From contig CAWJKP010000002.1 in the NCBI GenBank assembly GCA_963843465.1, forward strand, positions 930,001 through 994,000: 64,000 nt of DNA, written 5' to 3'. This DNA is from CAWJKP01 sp963843465. GTDB lineage: Bacteria; Planctomycetota; Planctomycetia; Pirellulales; Thermoguttaceae. Each line of letters begins with the position of its first letter. Position 1 is the first letter of the stretch. Below, in pieces: positions 10,334-19,715 of the stretch. The notes under the pieces were generated by a model, which saw only the letters and a list, made by a program, of their open reading frames with translations, was not told the origin of the DNA and did not search any database. A program made the translations under genes and the position numbers.

Positions 10334-12223
10334 GTGCAAACCAATCGCGCCAGGTCTGTAGCGGGGGCGTTTGTCGTTATCTTACTGTCGACCTGCCTGC
10401 TGCTGGTCTGTCTACCGGCATCGGCCCAAGCAGGGACGGTGCTTATCGAGGCCGAGTCGTTTATCCACCTGGGCGGTTGGATGGTGGACCAGCAGTCGAT
10501 GGACGCGATGGGGTCCCCCTACCTTCTGGCCCATGGACTCGGTGAGCCTGTGGTCGACGCCTGCACGGCGGTAACGATTCCCGAGCGCGGGACGTATCGC
10601 GTGCTGGTCCGCACGCGCGATTGGGTGGCCCCTTGGAAAGCGCCAGGCGGGCCGGGCAAGTTCCAGGTTATCATCAACGGCAAGGCCCTACCCACGGTCT
10701 TCGGCGCCGAGGGGGCCGATTGGCACTGGCAGGACGGCGGCCGGGTCGAGATCGCCGCCCGGAGGACGACCGTGGCCCTCCACGATCTGACGGGCTTCGA
10801 GGGCCGCTGCGACGCGATCCTGTTGACGACCGAGCCGGACCTGTCGCCGCCGAACAAGGACCCGCAGATGGCCCGCTTCCGCCGCAAGCTCTTGGGCCTG
10901 CCGGAGACGGCGGAGGACGGCGGCTCGTATGACTTGGTGGTTGTGGGCGGTGGGATCGCCGGCACGTGCGCTGCGGTTTCCGCCGCGCGGCTCGGGCTCA
11001 GCGTGGCGCTCATCCAGGACCGGCCCGTGCTGGGCGGGAACAACAGTTCCGAGGTCCGCGTGTGGCTGCAAGGTGCACGGAACCTGCCCCCTTACCGCCA
11101 CGTGGGAGACATCGTGCGGGAGTTGGAGCAGGCGAAGCGCGCTCAAGAGGGTCCCGGCAACACCGCCGAACTGTACGAGGACGAGAAGAAGATCGCCTTG
11201 GTTCGGGCGGAGAAGAACGCCCGGCTCGTACTCAGCCATCGCGTCAACGCCGTGGAGACCAGCGGCGGCCGGATTCTCGCCGTCGTAGCCCAGGACATCT
11301 ACAGCGGACGTTGCCTGCGGTTTGCCGGCCGCTGGTTCGCCGATTGCACGGGGGACGGCTGCGTGGGTTTTCTAGCCAAGGCCGATTGGGAAATGACCGT
11401 CCCCGGCCACCTGGGAAGCTGCAACCTCTGGAACGTGATCGACACGGGCAAGCCGGCCCCGTTCCCACGCTGTCCCTGGGCGCTGGATCTTGCCGGCAAG
11501 CCTTTTCCGGGACGCGACAGGAAGCACCCCGATCCGCTGAAGCTCGGCGGCTGGTACTGGGAAAGCGGCTTCGATCACGATCCGCTTGAGAAAATCGAGT
11601 ACGTCCGCGACTGGAACTTCCGCGCCATGTACGGGGCCTGGGATGCGATGAAGAACGTCGACCGCGTGCTGCCTAACCACAAGCTCCACTGGGCGGCCTA
11701 CGTGCTGGGCAAACGCGAATCGCGCCGGCTGCTGGGCGACCTGGTGCTCACCAGGGAAGACCTGGTCGGGGCCAAGCGCTACCGGGACGGCTGTGTGCCC
11801 ACGGGTTGGAAGATCGACCTGCATCTGCCCGACAAGCGTTTCGACCGGGGATTCGAGGGCGATGCCTTTATCGCCCAGGCCGATTTCGGCGACTATCCCC
11901 AGCCCTACTGGATTCCCTATCGCTGCCTGTACTCGCGGAACGTGTCCAACCTGTTCATGGCCGGGCGGTGCATTAGCGTGACGCACGAGGCCCTGGGCGC
12001 GGTCCGCGTGATGCGGACCTGCGGCTGCATGGGGGAGTGCGTGGGCCGAGCGGCCAGCGTGTGCAAGCAGCGGGGCGGCGACCCCCGCGACGTGTACGCC
12101 AAGTACCTCGACGAGTTCCTCGAGCTGATTGCGCCGACCGCTCTCGAATCGCCCGGCCGCCGGAGTTCAGCAAGGACTTGGGCGCCAACGCGGCACGGGA
12201 GGCAAAACGGTTTGAAGCAGTGA
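10334..12223 (+). CDS. Exported FAD-dependent oxidoreductase with carbohydrate-binding-like N-terminus
   Basis: Begins at a GTG, with a signal sequence (~residues 8-33). Residues ~35-165 look like a beta-sandwich carbohydrate-binding module (VLIEAESF...GTYRVLVRTRDW). From ~200 comes an FAD_oxidored domain with the dinucleotide-binding motif VVVGGGIAGTCAA, ending in the family segment LFMAGRCIS...ALGAVRVMRTCGCMGE. Such enzymes in planctomycetes and Bacteroidetes are linked to polysaccharide use, but their substrates are largely unknown. The last ~20 residues are not family-like. A different frame after GCCCGGCCGCC (about 12151-12163) reads PPEFSKDLGANAAREAK, as in relatives, so a one-base loss near 12155 is likely and the true C-terminus may lie beyond 12223. 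Confidence 0.8.
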   Translation: MQTNRARSVAGAFVVILLSTCLLLVCLPASAQAGTVLIEAESFIHLGGWMVDQQSMDAMGSPYLLAHGLGEPVVDACTAVTIPERGTYRVLVRTRDWVAPWKAPGGPGKFQVIINGKALPTVFGAEGADWHWQDGGRVEIAARRTTVALHDLTGFEGRCDAILLTTEPDLSPPNKDPQMARFRRKLLGLPETAEDGGSYDLVVVGGGIAGTCAAVSAARLGLSVALIQDRPVLGGNNSSEVRVWLQGARNLPPYRHVGDIVRELEQAKRAQEGPGNTAELYEDEKKIALVRAEKNARLVLSHRVNAVETSGGRILAVVAQDIYSGRCLRFAGRWFADCTGDGCVGFLAKADWEMTVPGHLGSCNLWNVIDTGKPAPFPRCPWALDLAGKPFPGRDRKHPDPLKLGGWYWESGFDHDPLEKIEYVRDWNFRAMYGAWDAMKNVDRVLPNHKLHWAAYVLGKRESRRLLGDLVLTREDLVGAKRYRDGCVPTGWKIDLHLPDKRFDRGFEGDAFIAQADFGDYPQPYWIPYRCLYSRNVSNLFMAGRCISVTHEALGAVRVMRTCGCMGECVGRAASVCKQRGGDPRDVYAKYLDEFLELIAPTALESPGRRSSARTWAPTRHGRQNGLKQ

Positions 12224-12237
12224 CCGCAATGGCTCGC

Positions 12238-12936
12238 TTAGATCTCCGCCTCGTCCCCGTGCCTGAGGACTGCCACGTTCGCCAGACCCTCGGTCCGCGA
12301 AAGGAGGGTCTGTAGTTCATCCAACCGCGAGGGGTCGCGCAACAACAAGCGGTAGGTCATGTTCATGCCTCCGCTGGGCTCGCGCCGCTCGTTGGTCAAG
12401 TGGGGACGTGTCGCGTAGCGGTTGAGAATCTGTCTGAGATGGAGACCACGGGTCGCCAGGTCGCCGACGACCCGCAACGTCAACACGGCGTCGTAGCGAT
12501 GCCGGCTGCCGAACGAGGTAAACCGCAGGTAAAGGAACATGGCGCCCACGCCCAACGCGGCAAGAAAGGCCGTCGAGAATCGCATCGTTCCCACGGCCAG
12601 GCCTTCCATGATCGCCCAGAGGATATAGGTCGTATCGCGGGTATCTTTCATCACGTTGCGAAAGCGGAGCATCCCGAAGGCGGTCAGCAAGCCGAAGCCG
12701 ACCAGGAGGTTTCCGGCCATCACGACCATGGTGACTGCCACCAGCACCGGCACGGCGGCGATCGAGGCGACGAAGGTCCTCGAATACCAGAGCCCTTCGT
12801 GCGTCCAAATGTAGACGAAGCCGATCAGGTGCCCGACGGCCAGCGCCAACAGGGCGATGAAGAAGATCGTGCTGGTGCTGCCAAGGAAAGTGGGCCCATA
12901 ATCGCTGTCCAAGAGCATCGAAATCCAGTCGTTCAC
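12238..12936 (-). CDS. DUF4956 family membrane protein
   Basis: A 232-residue protein, GTG start at 12936. Residues ~20-140 hold four hydrophobic segments with the DUF4956 hallmark GNLLVGFGLLTAFGMLRFRNVMKDTRDTTY-type stretch, where a membrane segment runs into an Arg-rich conserved loop. The C-terminal ~90 residues are soluble and ferredoxin-like in pattern (YRLLLRDPSRLDELQTLL). The family often neighbours polyphosphate VTC-like or CotH spore-coat-like genes, neither of which is present here. Function is unknown. It converges on the FAD oxidoreductase gene and is divergent from the TPR-glycosyltransferase at 13113, with 176 bp between. Confidence 0.75.
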   Translation of the reverse strand: MNDWISMLLDSDYGPTFLGSTSTIFFIALLALAVGHLIGFVYIWTHEGLWYSRTFVASIAAVPVLVAVTMVVMAGNLLVGFGLLTAFGMLRFRNVMKDTRDTTYILWAIMEGLAVGTMRFSTAFLAALGVGAMFLYLRFTSFGSRHRYDAVLTLRVVGDLATRGLHLRQILNRYATRPHLTNERREPSGGMNMTYRLLLRDPSRLDELQTLLSRTEGLANVAVLRHGDEAEI

Positions 12937-13112
12937 GGCGGCGCTTTCCCCTGCTGGCTTCCCTCAGACGGGTCAACTCCATCATAACATCCCCGGGCGG
13001 CGATTGCCAACGCCGCAGCCGCAATGAACCGCACCCCGATGAGATGCCAACGGCTCGCCGGTTCCCTTCTAAGACGTTGCAGGTGGCCGCTCGTGTTGTC
13101 ATAATCTACGCT

Positions 13113-14774
13113 GTGGCAACGATTTCCGAAGCATTGGCAATTGCGATCCAACACCATCAAGCCGGTCGGCTGCAAGCCGCCGAGCAGATCTACCGGCAGA
13201 TTCTCGCCGTCGAGCCGAATCTCGCCGAAGTCCACAACAACCTGGGCATCGTTCTCAAGAACCAGGGGAAGCTCGACCAGGCGGTCGCCTGCTACCGCCG
13301 CGCCCTGGAGCTGAAGCCGGACTTTGCCGCGGCACACAACAACCTCGGCAATGCCTTGAACGACCAGGGGAAGCTCAACGAAGCGGCCGCCTGCCACCGC
13401 CGCGCAAGGGAACTGACGCCGGACTTCGCCGAGCCACACTACAACCTGGGCAATGTGCTCCAGGGCCAGGGGAAACTGGACGAAGCGGTCGCCTGCTACC
13501 GCCGCGCCCTGGAACTGAAGCCGGACTATGCCGAGGCGCACAACAACCTGGCCAATGCGCTGTACGACCAGGGGAAGCTCGACGAAGCGCTCGCCTGCTG
13601 CCGCCGGGCAAGGGAACTGAAGCCGGACTTCGCCGAGGCGCATAACAACCAGGGCAATGCCTTGAAGGCCCAGGGGAAACTGGACGAAGCGGTCGCCTGC
13701 TACCGCCGCGCCCTGGAGCTAAAGCCCGACTTTGCCGAGGCGCACAGCAACCTGGGCGTTGCGCTGAAGGGCCAAGGGAAGCTCGACGGAGCGGCCGCCT
13801 GCTGCCGCCGCGCCCTGGAGCTGAAGCCGGACTTTGCCGAGGCGCACTTGCAGCAATCGTTATTGTCGCTGGTGACCGGGGATTTCCAGCGCGGTTGGAC
13901 GGAATACGAATGGCGTTGGAAAGACAAACAGTGGCAGCGGCGCGACTTTTCGCAGCCCCTCTGGGACGGGCAGCGGCTTGAAGGCAAAACCATCCTCCTC
14001 CATGCCGAGCAGGGGCTGGGCGACACCATCCACTTCGTCCGCTACGTGCCCCAGGTCAAACAGCGGGGTGGAACCGTGATCGTCGAATGCCCGAAGCCGC
14101 TCTTGTCTCTCTTGACAAGTGGCGCTGGCATTGATCGGTTGGTGGGACGAGGAGAGGAACTGCCGCCCTTCGACCTCCAGGCTCCGCTGCTGAGCCTGCC
14201 GGGCATATTCCGCACTTCCCTGGAAACGATACCCGCGGATGTTCCCTACCTCTTCGCCGACCCCGGCCTGGTGGAACACTGGCGCCGGGAGCTGGGCAGC
14301 ATCGCCGGCTTCAAGATTGGCATTGCCTGGCACGGGAGCCCCAAGCACCCCAACGACCGCAATCGCTCGATTCCGCTAGCCTCTTTCGAGCCGTTGGCCC
14401 GGTGTTCTCGAGTCCGACTCTTGAGCCTGCAAAAGGGGACGGGCGCGGAGCAGTTGCAAGACCTGGCCGGCCGGATTCCAGTTGCCGACGTAGGCAGCCG
14501 CTTGGACGACTTCAGGGACACGGCGGCCGTGCTCGTGAATCTGGACCTGGTGATCGCCTGTGATACGGCGGTGGCCCACCTGGCCGGGGCTCTGGGCGTT
14601 CCCGTCTGGGTCGCGCTGCCCTTTACCGCCGACTGGCGTTGGCTGCTGGACCGCAGCGACAGCCCCTGGTACCCCACGATGCGGCTCTTCCGCCAGAGAC
14701 AGCCGGGGGATTGGCCAGGGGTCTTCGAGGAGATCAAGGCGGAACTGGCGGCGCGGCTCCCATCCCAAGGGTAG
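13113..14774 (+). CDS. TPR repeat glycosyltransferase (fourth paralogue)
   Basis: A 553-residue protein with about seven TPRs followed by an intact GT-B domain (GLGDTIHFVRY, KIGIAWHGSP, CDTAVAHLAGALGVP, WYPTMRLFRQ). The GTG at 13113 is chosen because it gives MATISEALAIAIQHH, the start of the other copies; an ATG further upstream (13044) adds residues with no counterpart. This copy has the fewest repeats of the set (7, against ~10 and ~12) and no frameshift, so it is the best template for repairing the gene at 3503. It stands alone, 8 kb from the other copies, before a GH172-like gene. Acceptor and donor are unknown. Confidence 0.85.
   Translation: MATISEALAIAIQHHQAGRLQAAEQIYRQILAVEPNLAEVHNNLGIVLKNQGKLDQAVACYRRALELKPDFAAAHNNLGNALNDQGKLNEAAACHRRARELTPDFAEPHYNLGNVLQGQGKLDEAVACYRRALELKPDYAEAHNNLANALYDQGKLDEALACCRRARELKPDFAEAHNNQGNALKAQGKLDEAVACYRRALELKPDFAEAHSNLGVALKGQGKLDGAAACCRRALELKPDFAEAHLQQSLLSLVTGDFQRGWTEYEWRWKDKQWQRRDFSQPLWDGQRLEGKTILLHAEQGLGDTIHFVRYVPQVKQRGGTVIVECPKPLLSLLTSGAGIDRLVGRGEELPPFDLQAPLLSLPGIFRTSLETIPADVPYLFADPGLVEHWRRELGSIAGFKIGIAWHGSPKHPNDRNRSIPLASFEPLARCSRVRLLSLQKGTGAEQLQDLAGRIPVADVGSRLDDFRDTAAVLVNLDLVIACDTAVAHLAGALGVPVWVALPFTADWRWLLDRSDSPWYPTMRLFRQRQPGDWPGVFEEIKAELAARLPSQG
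13218..13829 (+). repeat. Tandem 102-bp coding repeats (TPR array)
   Basis: Six 102-bp units encoding TPRs, homologous to the arrays at 907 and 3812. Confidence 0.8.
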
Positions 14775-14929
14775 CCGCCGGTTTCCTCCCCCGGTCATCT
14801 TTCTGCCGGCATTACATTCCACGTGCGATCTCTTGCGTCGACCCTCCCCGGATAGTATTTTTAGGAACGGCACCAGTCCGATCCGGGATCCTTGCAGGGT
14901 TCTCGGACAGCTTTCAAGAAGGAGACATC

Positions 14930-16000
14930 ATGACGCCACTGAGATTGTCTATGGCAGCGGGTCTTCTGAGCTTGTTGCCGCCGGCCGCGGCCCCGTTGAA
15001 CGCCCAGGTGCCGGAAAGCCTGGCCCAGCCGAAGGCGTTTTGTGCCTATCGGATCGCGAGCACCGATCTGAAGTTCAAGAACGGGGACTCCCGTTTCATC
15101 GCCCCGGGTGCGACGCTGGAATTGGGCCGCATCGAAGGGCACGGCCGGATCACGCACATCTGGTTCACGATCAACGGCAGGTCTCGCGATCACCTCCGCG
15201 AGCTGGTGCTGCGGATCTACTGGGACGGCGCGGACAAACCGGCAGTCGAGTGTCCCCTGGGCGACTTCTTCGGCTTGGGGTTCGGCCGCTACGTGGAGTA
15301 CAAGAGCGCGGCGATCGCCATCGGCGGCGTGAAGGCCCTCAACTGCTACTGGCCGATGCCGTTTGCCAAGGGGGCCCGCCTGACGATGACCAACGAGGGC
15401 AGCCAACCCGTGCCGAACTGCTACTTCAACATCGACTACCGCCTTGACGACCGCCCGGCGGCGGACATCCGCTACTTTCACACCCAGTATCGCCAGGCAT
15501 TTCCGGCGCCCAAGGGAAAGGACTACCTGATCCTGGACAGCGCCGGCCGCGGACATTATGTCGGCACCTTCTTGAGCGTGATGGCCAACAGCGACGGCTG
15601 GTGGGGCGAGGGAAACGACAAGTTCTACGTCGACGGGGCTGCCAAGCCCACGATCGAAGGCACGGGCAGCGAGGACTATTTCTGCGGGGCATGGGACTTC
15701 CAGCACGCCTTCTCGAATCCCTATTCCGGCGTGCCCCTTTACGACAACCCGGAGAAGGGAGGCGAGAAGCGCGGCATCCTCAATACCTGCTACCGCTGGC
15801 ACATCCTCGATCCGGTGCCCTTTGCCAAGTCGCTGCGGCTGACGATCGAGCACGGCCGCAACGGCCCGGACGACGATCGCAAGCCGTTGCGGAACCACTA
15901 CGCAAGCATCGCCTACTATTATCTGGATCGTGCTGAAGGCGAGGGCGCGGCGCTGCCCCCGTACTTGCAGCGCGTACCCAGTCTGCTGCCTCTTCCGTAG
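14930..16000 (+). CDS. Exported DUF2961 / GH172-family protein
   Basis: A 356-residue protein starting at the ATG at 14930, with AAGGAG eight bases upstream and a signal peptide (~residues 1-26, ending NAQ). The body matches DUF2961, classified by CAZy as GH172: GHGRITHIWFTI, LRIYWDGADKPAVECPLGDF, FFGLGFGRY, then the acidic EGTGSEDYF motif and ISY/YNxxYRWHILDP-type segments. Characterised GH172 enzymes cleave alpha-fructofuranosyl or arabinofuranosyl linkages; Glu in the EGTGSEDYF segment belongs to the catalytic region. The actual substrate here cannot be told. It is followed by a palindromic repeat and an exported beta-helix gene, suggesting a glycan-degrading locus. Confidence 0.85.
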   Translation: MTPLRLSMAAGLLSLLPPAAAPLNAQVPESLAQPKAFCAYRIASTDLKFKNGDSRFIAPGATLELGRIEGHGRITHIWFTINGRSRDHLRELVLRIYWDGADKPAVECPLGDFFGLGFGRYVEYKSAAIAIGGVKALNCYWPMPFAKGARLTMTNEGSQPVPNCYFNIDYRLDDRPAADIRYFHTQYRQAFPAPKGKDYLILDSAGRGHYVGTFLSVMANSDGWWGEGNDKFYVDGAAKPTIEGTGSEDYFCGAWDFQHAFSNPYSGVPLYDNPEKGGEKRGILNTCYRWHILDPVPFAKSLRLTIEHGRNGPDDDRKPLRNHYASIAYYYLDRAEGEGAALPPYLQRVPSLLPLP

Positions 16001-16123
16001 GCTTCGCCGCTGGGGCGGTAGACCGGCGATCGATAGATCAATTGCCAAGAGTAACTGGGAAATGTCGCCGAAAGGGTTTTGACGAACAAAGCGGGTAATC
16101 ATGTTATCGCGTGCAACACCTCA

Positions 16124-16181
16124 TTGTCGCCTTTCGCTCCGCGAAAGAACGGGCATTCTTTCGCGGAGCGAAAGGCGACAA
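16124..16181. repeat. Perfect 26-bp-arm palindrome (TTTCGCTCCGCGAAA family)
   Basis: The arms at 16124-16149 and 16156-16181 are perfectly complementary around a 6-base loop. A second copy with 23-bp arms lies at 38916-38978. It is placed between the GH172-like gene and the beta-helix gene, where a strong hairpin could also act on the transcript. Confidence 0.85.
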
Positions 16182-16222
16182 ACCACCGATCTTGTCTGTC
16201 AAAACTCATAAGGAGGTTACCG

Positions 16223-17467
16223 ATGCGACGCCATCGGCTCTTCTGGATTTGTGTGCCGCTGCTAGTGTGTCCCGGTGGATGGCTGGCCGCCGCCGACGGC
16301 CCGCCGCGGCAGCCCTGGTTTCCCCAGGCCCCGCCGCTGCCCAGGCCGGCCGGCGAAGTGATCCGCGCCGCGACCGTCGCGGAATTGTTCCGCGCGGCCA
16401 AGGACGTGAGGCCCGGCGGAACGATCCTGCTGGCCGACGGGCATTATCCGCTCCCCCATTTCCTCGAGCTGCACACCGACGACGTCACCCTGCGCAGCGA
16501 GTCCGGACGGCGCGACAGCGTGGTCATCGACGGCAGCGGCCGGCTGGGCGAATTGATCTGGATCTCGCGCTGCAGCGGCGTGACCATCGCCGGCCTGACC
16601 ATCCAGAACGTCAAGTGGAACGGATTCAAGCTCACCTCCGACATGGGCGTCACGAAAGTCACGATCTACAACTGCGTGATCCACAACGTCTGGCAGCGGG
16701 GCATCAAGGGCCCGGGGGTCCCCAAGGAGAACCGCGAGAAGCTGCGGCCGACCGACTGCCGCGTCCAGTACTGCCTCTTCTACAACGACCATCCCAAGCA
16801 GCCCGGCGACGACGACTCCGACACCTTCGGCGACAACTACGTGGGCGGCATGGACATCATGTACGCCAAGCGCTGGACGATCAGCGACAACGTGTTCACG
16901 GGCATCCACGGCCGCACGGGCGAGGCCCGCGGCGCCGTCTTCCTCTGGGTCGACGCCGAGGACTGCATCGTCCAACGGAACATGATCATCGACTGCGACT
17001 GCGGCATCTGCCTGGGCAACTCGTCCCGCGGCAAGGACGCCCCCCACTGCCTCCGCTGCACCGTCCGCAACAACTTCGTCACCCGCTGTCCAGAAAACGA
17101 CATTTTCGCCGCCTACACCCGCGACTGCCGCATCCTCTTCAATACGGTCTGCGATCCCGCCTCGCGTTACCAGCGGCTGATCCGCCTGGTAAACAACAAC
17201 GACGGGCTGGTGGTGGCCGACAATCTGCTCTGCGGCCGCGCGATGCAGGTCGAAAGCACCAGCCCCATGCGGATCGAGGGCAACGTGATCAAGGACGTGA
17301 CGGCCTGGCTGGTCGATCCGGCCGCGGGGAACCTGCACCTGCGGCCGGGCGCGGCGCGGGCCCTGGGCTCGGTCGAGCGGCTGCCGGACGTCCCCGAGGA
17401 TATCGATCGGCAGCCGCGTGGGCCGTCCACGGTGGTGGGCGCCCACCAGCCGGCAAGCGACCGTTGA
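16223..17467 (+). CDS. Exported right-handed beta-helix protein (polysaccharide lyase-like)
   Basis: A 414-residue protein starting at the ATG at 16223, with AGGAGG seven bases upstream; an in-frame start further up would read through the palindromic repeat. A signal peptide covers ~residues 1-25. The rest shows parallel beta-helix periodicity with repeated asparagine-ladder-like turns: VTIAGLTIQNVKWNGF, VTIYNCVIHNV, WTISDNVFTGIHG, IVQRNMIIDCDCGI. The family includes pectate, alginate and chondroitin lyases and other glycan-binding proteins. I cannot identify a catalytic set with confidence, so a lyase activity is only possible. Context (GH172-like upstream, SGNH hydrolase downstream) fits extracellular glycan breakdown. 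Confidence 0.75.
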   Translation: MRRHRLFWICVPLLVCPGGWLAAADGPPRQPWFPQAPPLPRPAGEVIRAATVAELFRAAKDVRPGGTILLADGHYPLPHFLELHTDDVTLRSESGRRDSVVIDGSGRLGELIWISRCSGVTIAGLTIQNVKWNGFKLTSDMGVTKVTIYNCVIHNVWQRGIKGPGVPKENREKLRPTDCRVQYCLFYNDHPKQPGDDDSDTFGDNYVGGMDIMYAKRWTISDNVFTGIHGRTGEARGAVFLWVDAEDCIVQRNMIIDCDCGICLGNSSRGKDAPHCLRCTVRNNFVTRCPENDIFAAYTRDCRILFNTVCDPASRYQRLIRLVNNNDGLVVADNLLCGRAMQVESTSPMRIEGNVIKDVTAWLVDPAAGNLHLRPGAARALGSVERLPDVPEDIDRQPRGPSTVVGAHQPASDR

Positions 17468-17495
17468 ACCCCGCCCATCACCCGGAGTGACACGT

Positions 17496-17602
17496 CGGGG
17501 ACTGGTCCATTTTTCGGCGAGAAAGCGCTTTTCGCCGTTTGACGTACAAGCCGGGGACTGGTCCATTTTTCGGCGAGAAAGCACTTTTCGCCGTTTGACG
17601 TA
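17496..17602. repeat. 56-bp tandem repeat, two copies, with inverted remnant
   Basis: Two near-identical units start at CGGGGACTGGTCCATTTTTC (17496 and 17552). Just after, GCCGAAAACATGGACCTGTC (about 17606-17625) is the inverted form of the unit start. This resembles the GGGGACAGTCCC family elsewhere in the window. Confidence 0.8.
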
Positions 17603-17675
17603 AGGCCGAAAACATGGACCTGTCCCCTTGGTAGTGCCTTTCGGACAGTCAAGAGGGAGAACTGCGAAGTCGTTC

Positions 17676-17736
17676 GTAGTCCCGGCTTTAGCCGGTCCCC
17701 CTGCCGGGATTTCCGCCTAAAGGCGGTACTACGAGC
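17676..17736. repeat. Palindromic intergenic repeat (CCGGCTTTAGCCGG / CCGCCTAAAGGCGG)
   Basis: The outer arms TCGTAGT and ACTACGA enclose two small hairpins, CGGCTTTAGCCG and CCGCCTAAAGGCGG. A second copy is at 59135-59195. Confidence 0.8.
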
Positions 17737-17797
17737 GATCGGCCGAGGACTTTGCAGTTCTCCTGGCGGAAACCTGAACCGTGCAGGAGATTGACCC

Positions 17798-19714
17798 ATG
17801 CGACAAGCTGCTTCGCTCTTGATCGTGCTCCTCTTGGCCCCTATCGCAGCCGGCCGCGAGTACGCCCCACGCGTGCTCTCGCCCTTGCGGGCCGACGCCT
17901 ACAGCATGAGGACCTTCGCCCAGTTCCCCCGATGGCGCGGCCTGCGCGGCGACGCCCTGGCCTGGGAGGTCTATAAGTACCTGGTCGATACCCGCAGCGG
18001 GCTCTTCCATTGCAACGACGTGCTCGAAGGCGACGACGCCTTGAACGAGTACAACAGCGTCCGCGACCCGGTGAAGATCATCAACGTCTACGGCTACGCG
18101 TATTGCGGAATTCTCGGGCCGACAATGGAGGGCGTCTGGAAGGACATGGGCGGGGGCGCGGCTCGCACCATCACCCTGCCCGGCTTGTCCCACACCTTCG
18201 CCGAGGCCTTCTACGGCGACAAGTGGCATTACCTGGACCTGGACGAGCGCGCCGCCTTCCGCCGCCCGGACGGCAGTTTGGCCTCGTTGGACGAGGCCCT
18301 GCACGACCACTCGCTGTGGCGCGGTCGCGGGCCGCTGTTCTTCCCCGAGGATTCGCTGGACAAGATGCGGGCGATGTATGAAAAAAGCCGCGTGGAACAC
18401 TACTACGGCTTCAACCAGAGCGGCCATACGATGGACTACGTGCTGCGGCAGGGCGAGACCTTCACGCGCTGGTGGACGCCGCAGGGCGGACGATGGAACC
18501 ACCGCCTCGAATGGAACCGCCAGCCATGGCTGCGGCAACTCATCGAGCAGCCACCGCGCGGTCCCAAGTGCAACCACCCCGAGCTCACGGTTCACACCTA
18601 CGGCAACGGGCGCTTCGTCTACCGGCCGGACCTCAGCGACCGCTCGTCCGACTTCCTCGACGGAGCTTACGACGCCCGCAACGTGCGGCCCGCCGCCGCC
18701 GGCTTGACCTTGAAAGAGCCGGGCGAGGGCTACGCGATCTTCGAGGTCCGCTCGCCCTACGTGATCGTTCCCAAGGTTGGCCCGTTGGACACGCTGGCCG
18801 GGGATCGCGAGGCCGCGCAGGTCGAGCTTGCGGCCAGCGGTGCCTCGCTGGCGCTTTCGCTGGACAACGGCCTGACCTGGCGCGACCTGCCCGCCCCGGC
18901 CGCTGCCGCGCCCTTGGACTTGACCCCGCACGTCGCCGGCCGCTACGGCTACCTGTTGAAGATCGTGCTTCGCGGGCAGCCGGGCCGGGCGCTGGTCCGC
19001 GGGCTGGCCGTGACCACCTGGGTGCAGGTTGCCCCGGCTTCCCTGCCCGCCCTGGCCAAGGGCGTAAACCGCATGGAGTACCGCACCGGCGACCACTACG
19101 GCCTGAAGACCCGCGTGCTGGAGATTCGTTCCCAGGCCGGCAAGCCCGAGGAAACGCTGAAATACCTCGCCGGTCCGCCAGCCGACTACGACCCCGCTCG
19201 CAAGACGGACCGTATCCACGGGCCGGCGGTGGTCAAGCTCCAGGCGCCGCCGGGAACGAAAATCGCCTGGCTCACGGCCGAAGGCGCCTTTTCGACCCAC
19301 CAGGGCCAGGCCGCCCGCAACACCCGCAACACCATCTCCTACGCCGTCGATAAGCCCGAGGCCTTCCGCGAGACCTACCGCGCCGAGGTCCCCCCCGACA
19401 CGGCGCATTGGCACACCAACGCCCATCGCCAGCTCAGGCTCGATCGCCCGGCCCAGCGGGTCTATGTGCGTTACGTGGGCGATCCGGCGCTGAACAATTT
19501 CCATCTCTACGCCCATTGCTTGGACGACGGCCGCGCCTCGGCCCGGCCGGTGACGATCACGCATCGTTGGCGCGAGTCCGACGTCCCCAAGCGCCGCACG
19601 GTCACGCTCGCGCAGCCGGGCGCCTACGAGGTGGCCGTTGACGCCGAGCCGGTCTGCGAGTCCATCGAAATCGCCGTGCCCAGCGACACGGCGGCAGAAA
19701 AGAAGGGACGCTAG
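17798..19714 (+). CDS. Exported transglutaminase-like protein
   Basis: A 638-residue protein with a signal peptide (~1-19). Residues ~60-160 have the transglutaminase/papain-like core: GYAYCGILG (Cys103), LSHTFAEAFY (His132), KWHYLDLD (Asp147), spaced as in the Cys-His-Asp triad of bacterial transglutaminase-like proteases and amidases. The C-terminal ~350 residues look like beta-sandwich domains and are not recognised. Activity on protein or peptidoglycan amides is possible, but such domains can also be degenerate. The stop codon is separated by a single base from the SGNH hydrolase gene, so the two are co-translated. Confidence 0.65.
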   Translation: MRQAASLLIVLLLAPIAAGREYAPRVLSPLRADAYSMRTFAQFPRWRGLRGDALAWEVYKYLVDTRSGLFHCNDVLEGDDALNEYNSVRDPVKIINVYGYAYCGILGPTMEGVWKDMGGGAARTITLPGLSHTFAEAFYGDKWHYLDLDERAAFRRPDGSLASLDEALHDHSLWRGRGPLFFPEDSLDKMRAMYEKSRVEHYYGFNQSGHTMDYVLRQGETFTRWWTPQGGRWNHRLEWNRQPWLRQLIEQPPRGPKCNHPELTVHTYGNGRFVYRPDLSDRSSDFLDGAYDARNVRPAAAGLTLKEPGEGYAIFEVRSPYVIVPKVGPLDTLAGDREAAQVELAASGASLALSLDNGLTWRDLPAPAAAAPLDLTPHVAGRYGYLLKIVLRGQPGRALVRGLAVTTWVQVAPASLPALAKGVNRMEYRTGDHYGLKTRVLEIRSQAGKPEETLKYLAGPPADYDPARKTDRIHGPAVVKLQAPPGTKIAWLTAEGAFSTHQGQAARNTRNTISYAVDKPEAFRETYRAEVPPDTAHWHTNAHRQLRLDRPAQRVYVRYVGDPALNNFHLYAHCLDDGRASARPVTITHRWRESDVPKRRTVTLAQPGAYEVAVDAEPVCESIEIAVPSDTAAEKKGR

Positions 19715-19715
19715 G

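Larger units (their letters stand above)
17468..17797. other. Repeat-rich intergenic region
   Basis: These 330 bp contain no gene. They hold a 56-bp tandem repeat (17496-17602) with an inverted remnant (to ~17630), then a palindromic element (17676-17736). The ribosome binding site for the next gene, AGGAG, lies at the right end (about 17783). Confidence 0.8.

Noticed and set aside
16124..16181. tRNA or structured RNA at the palindromes
   Set aside because: Perfect simple hairpins without cloverleaf or conserved RNA features, and repeated in other contexts; treated as repeats.
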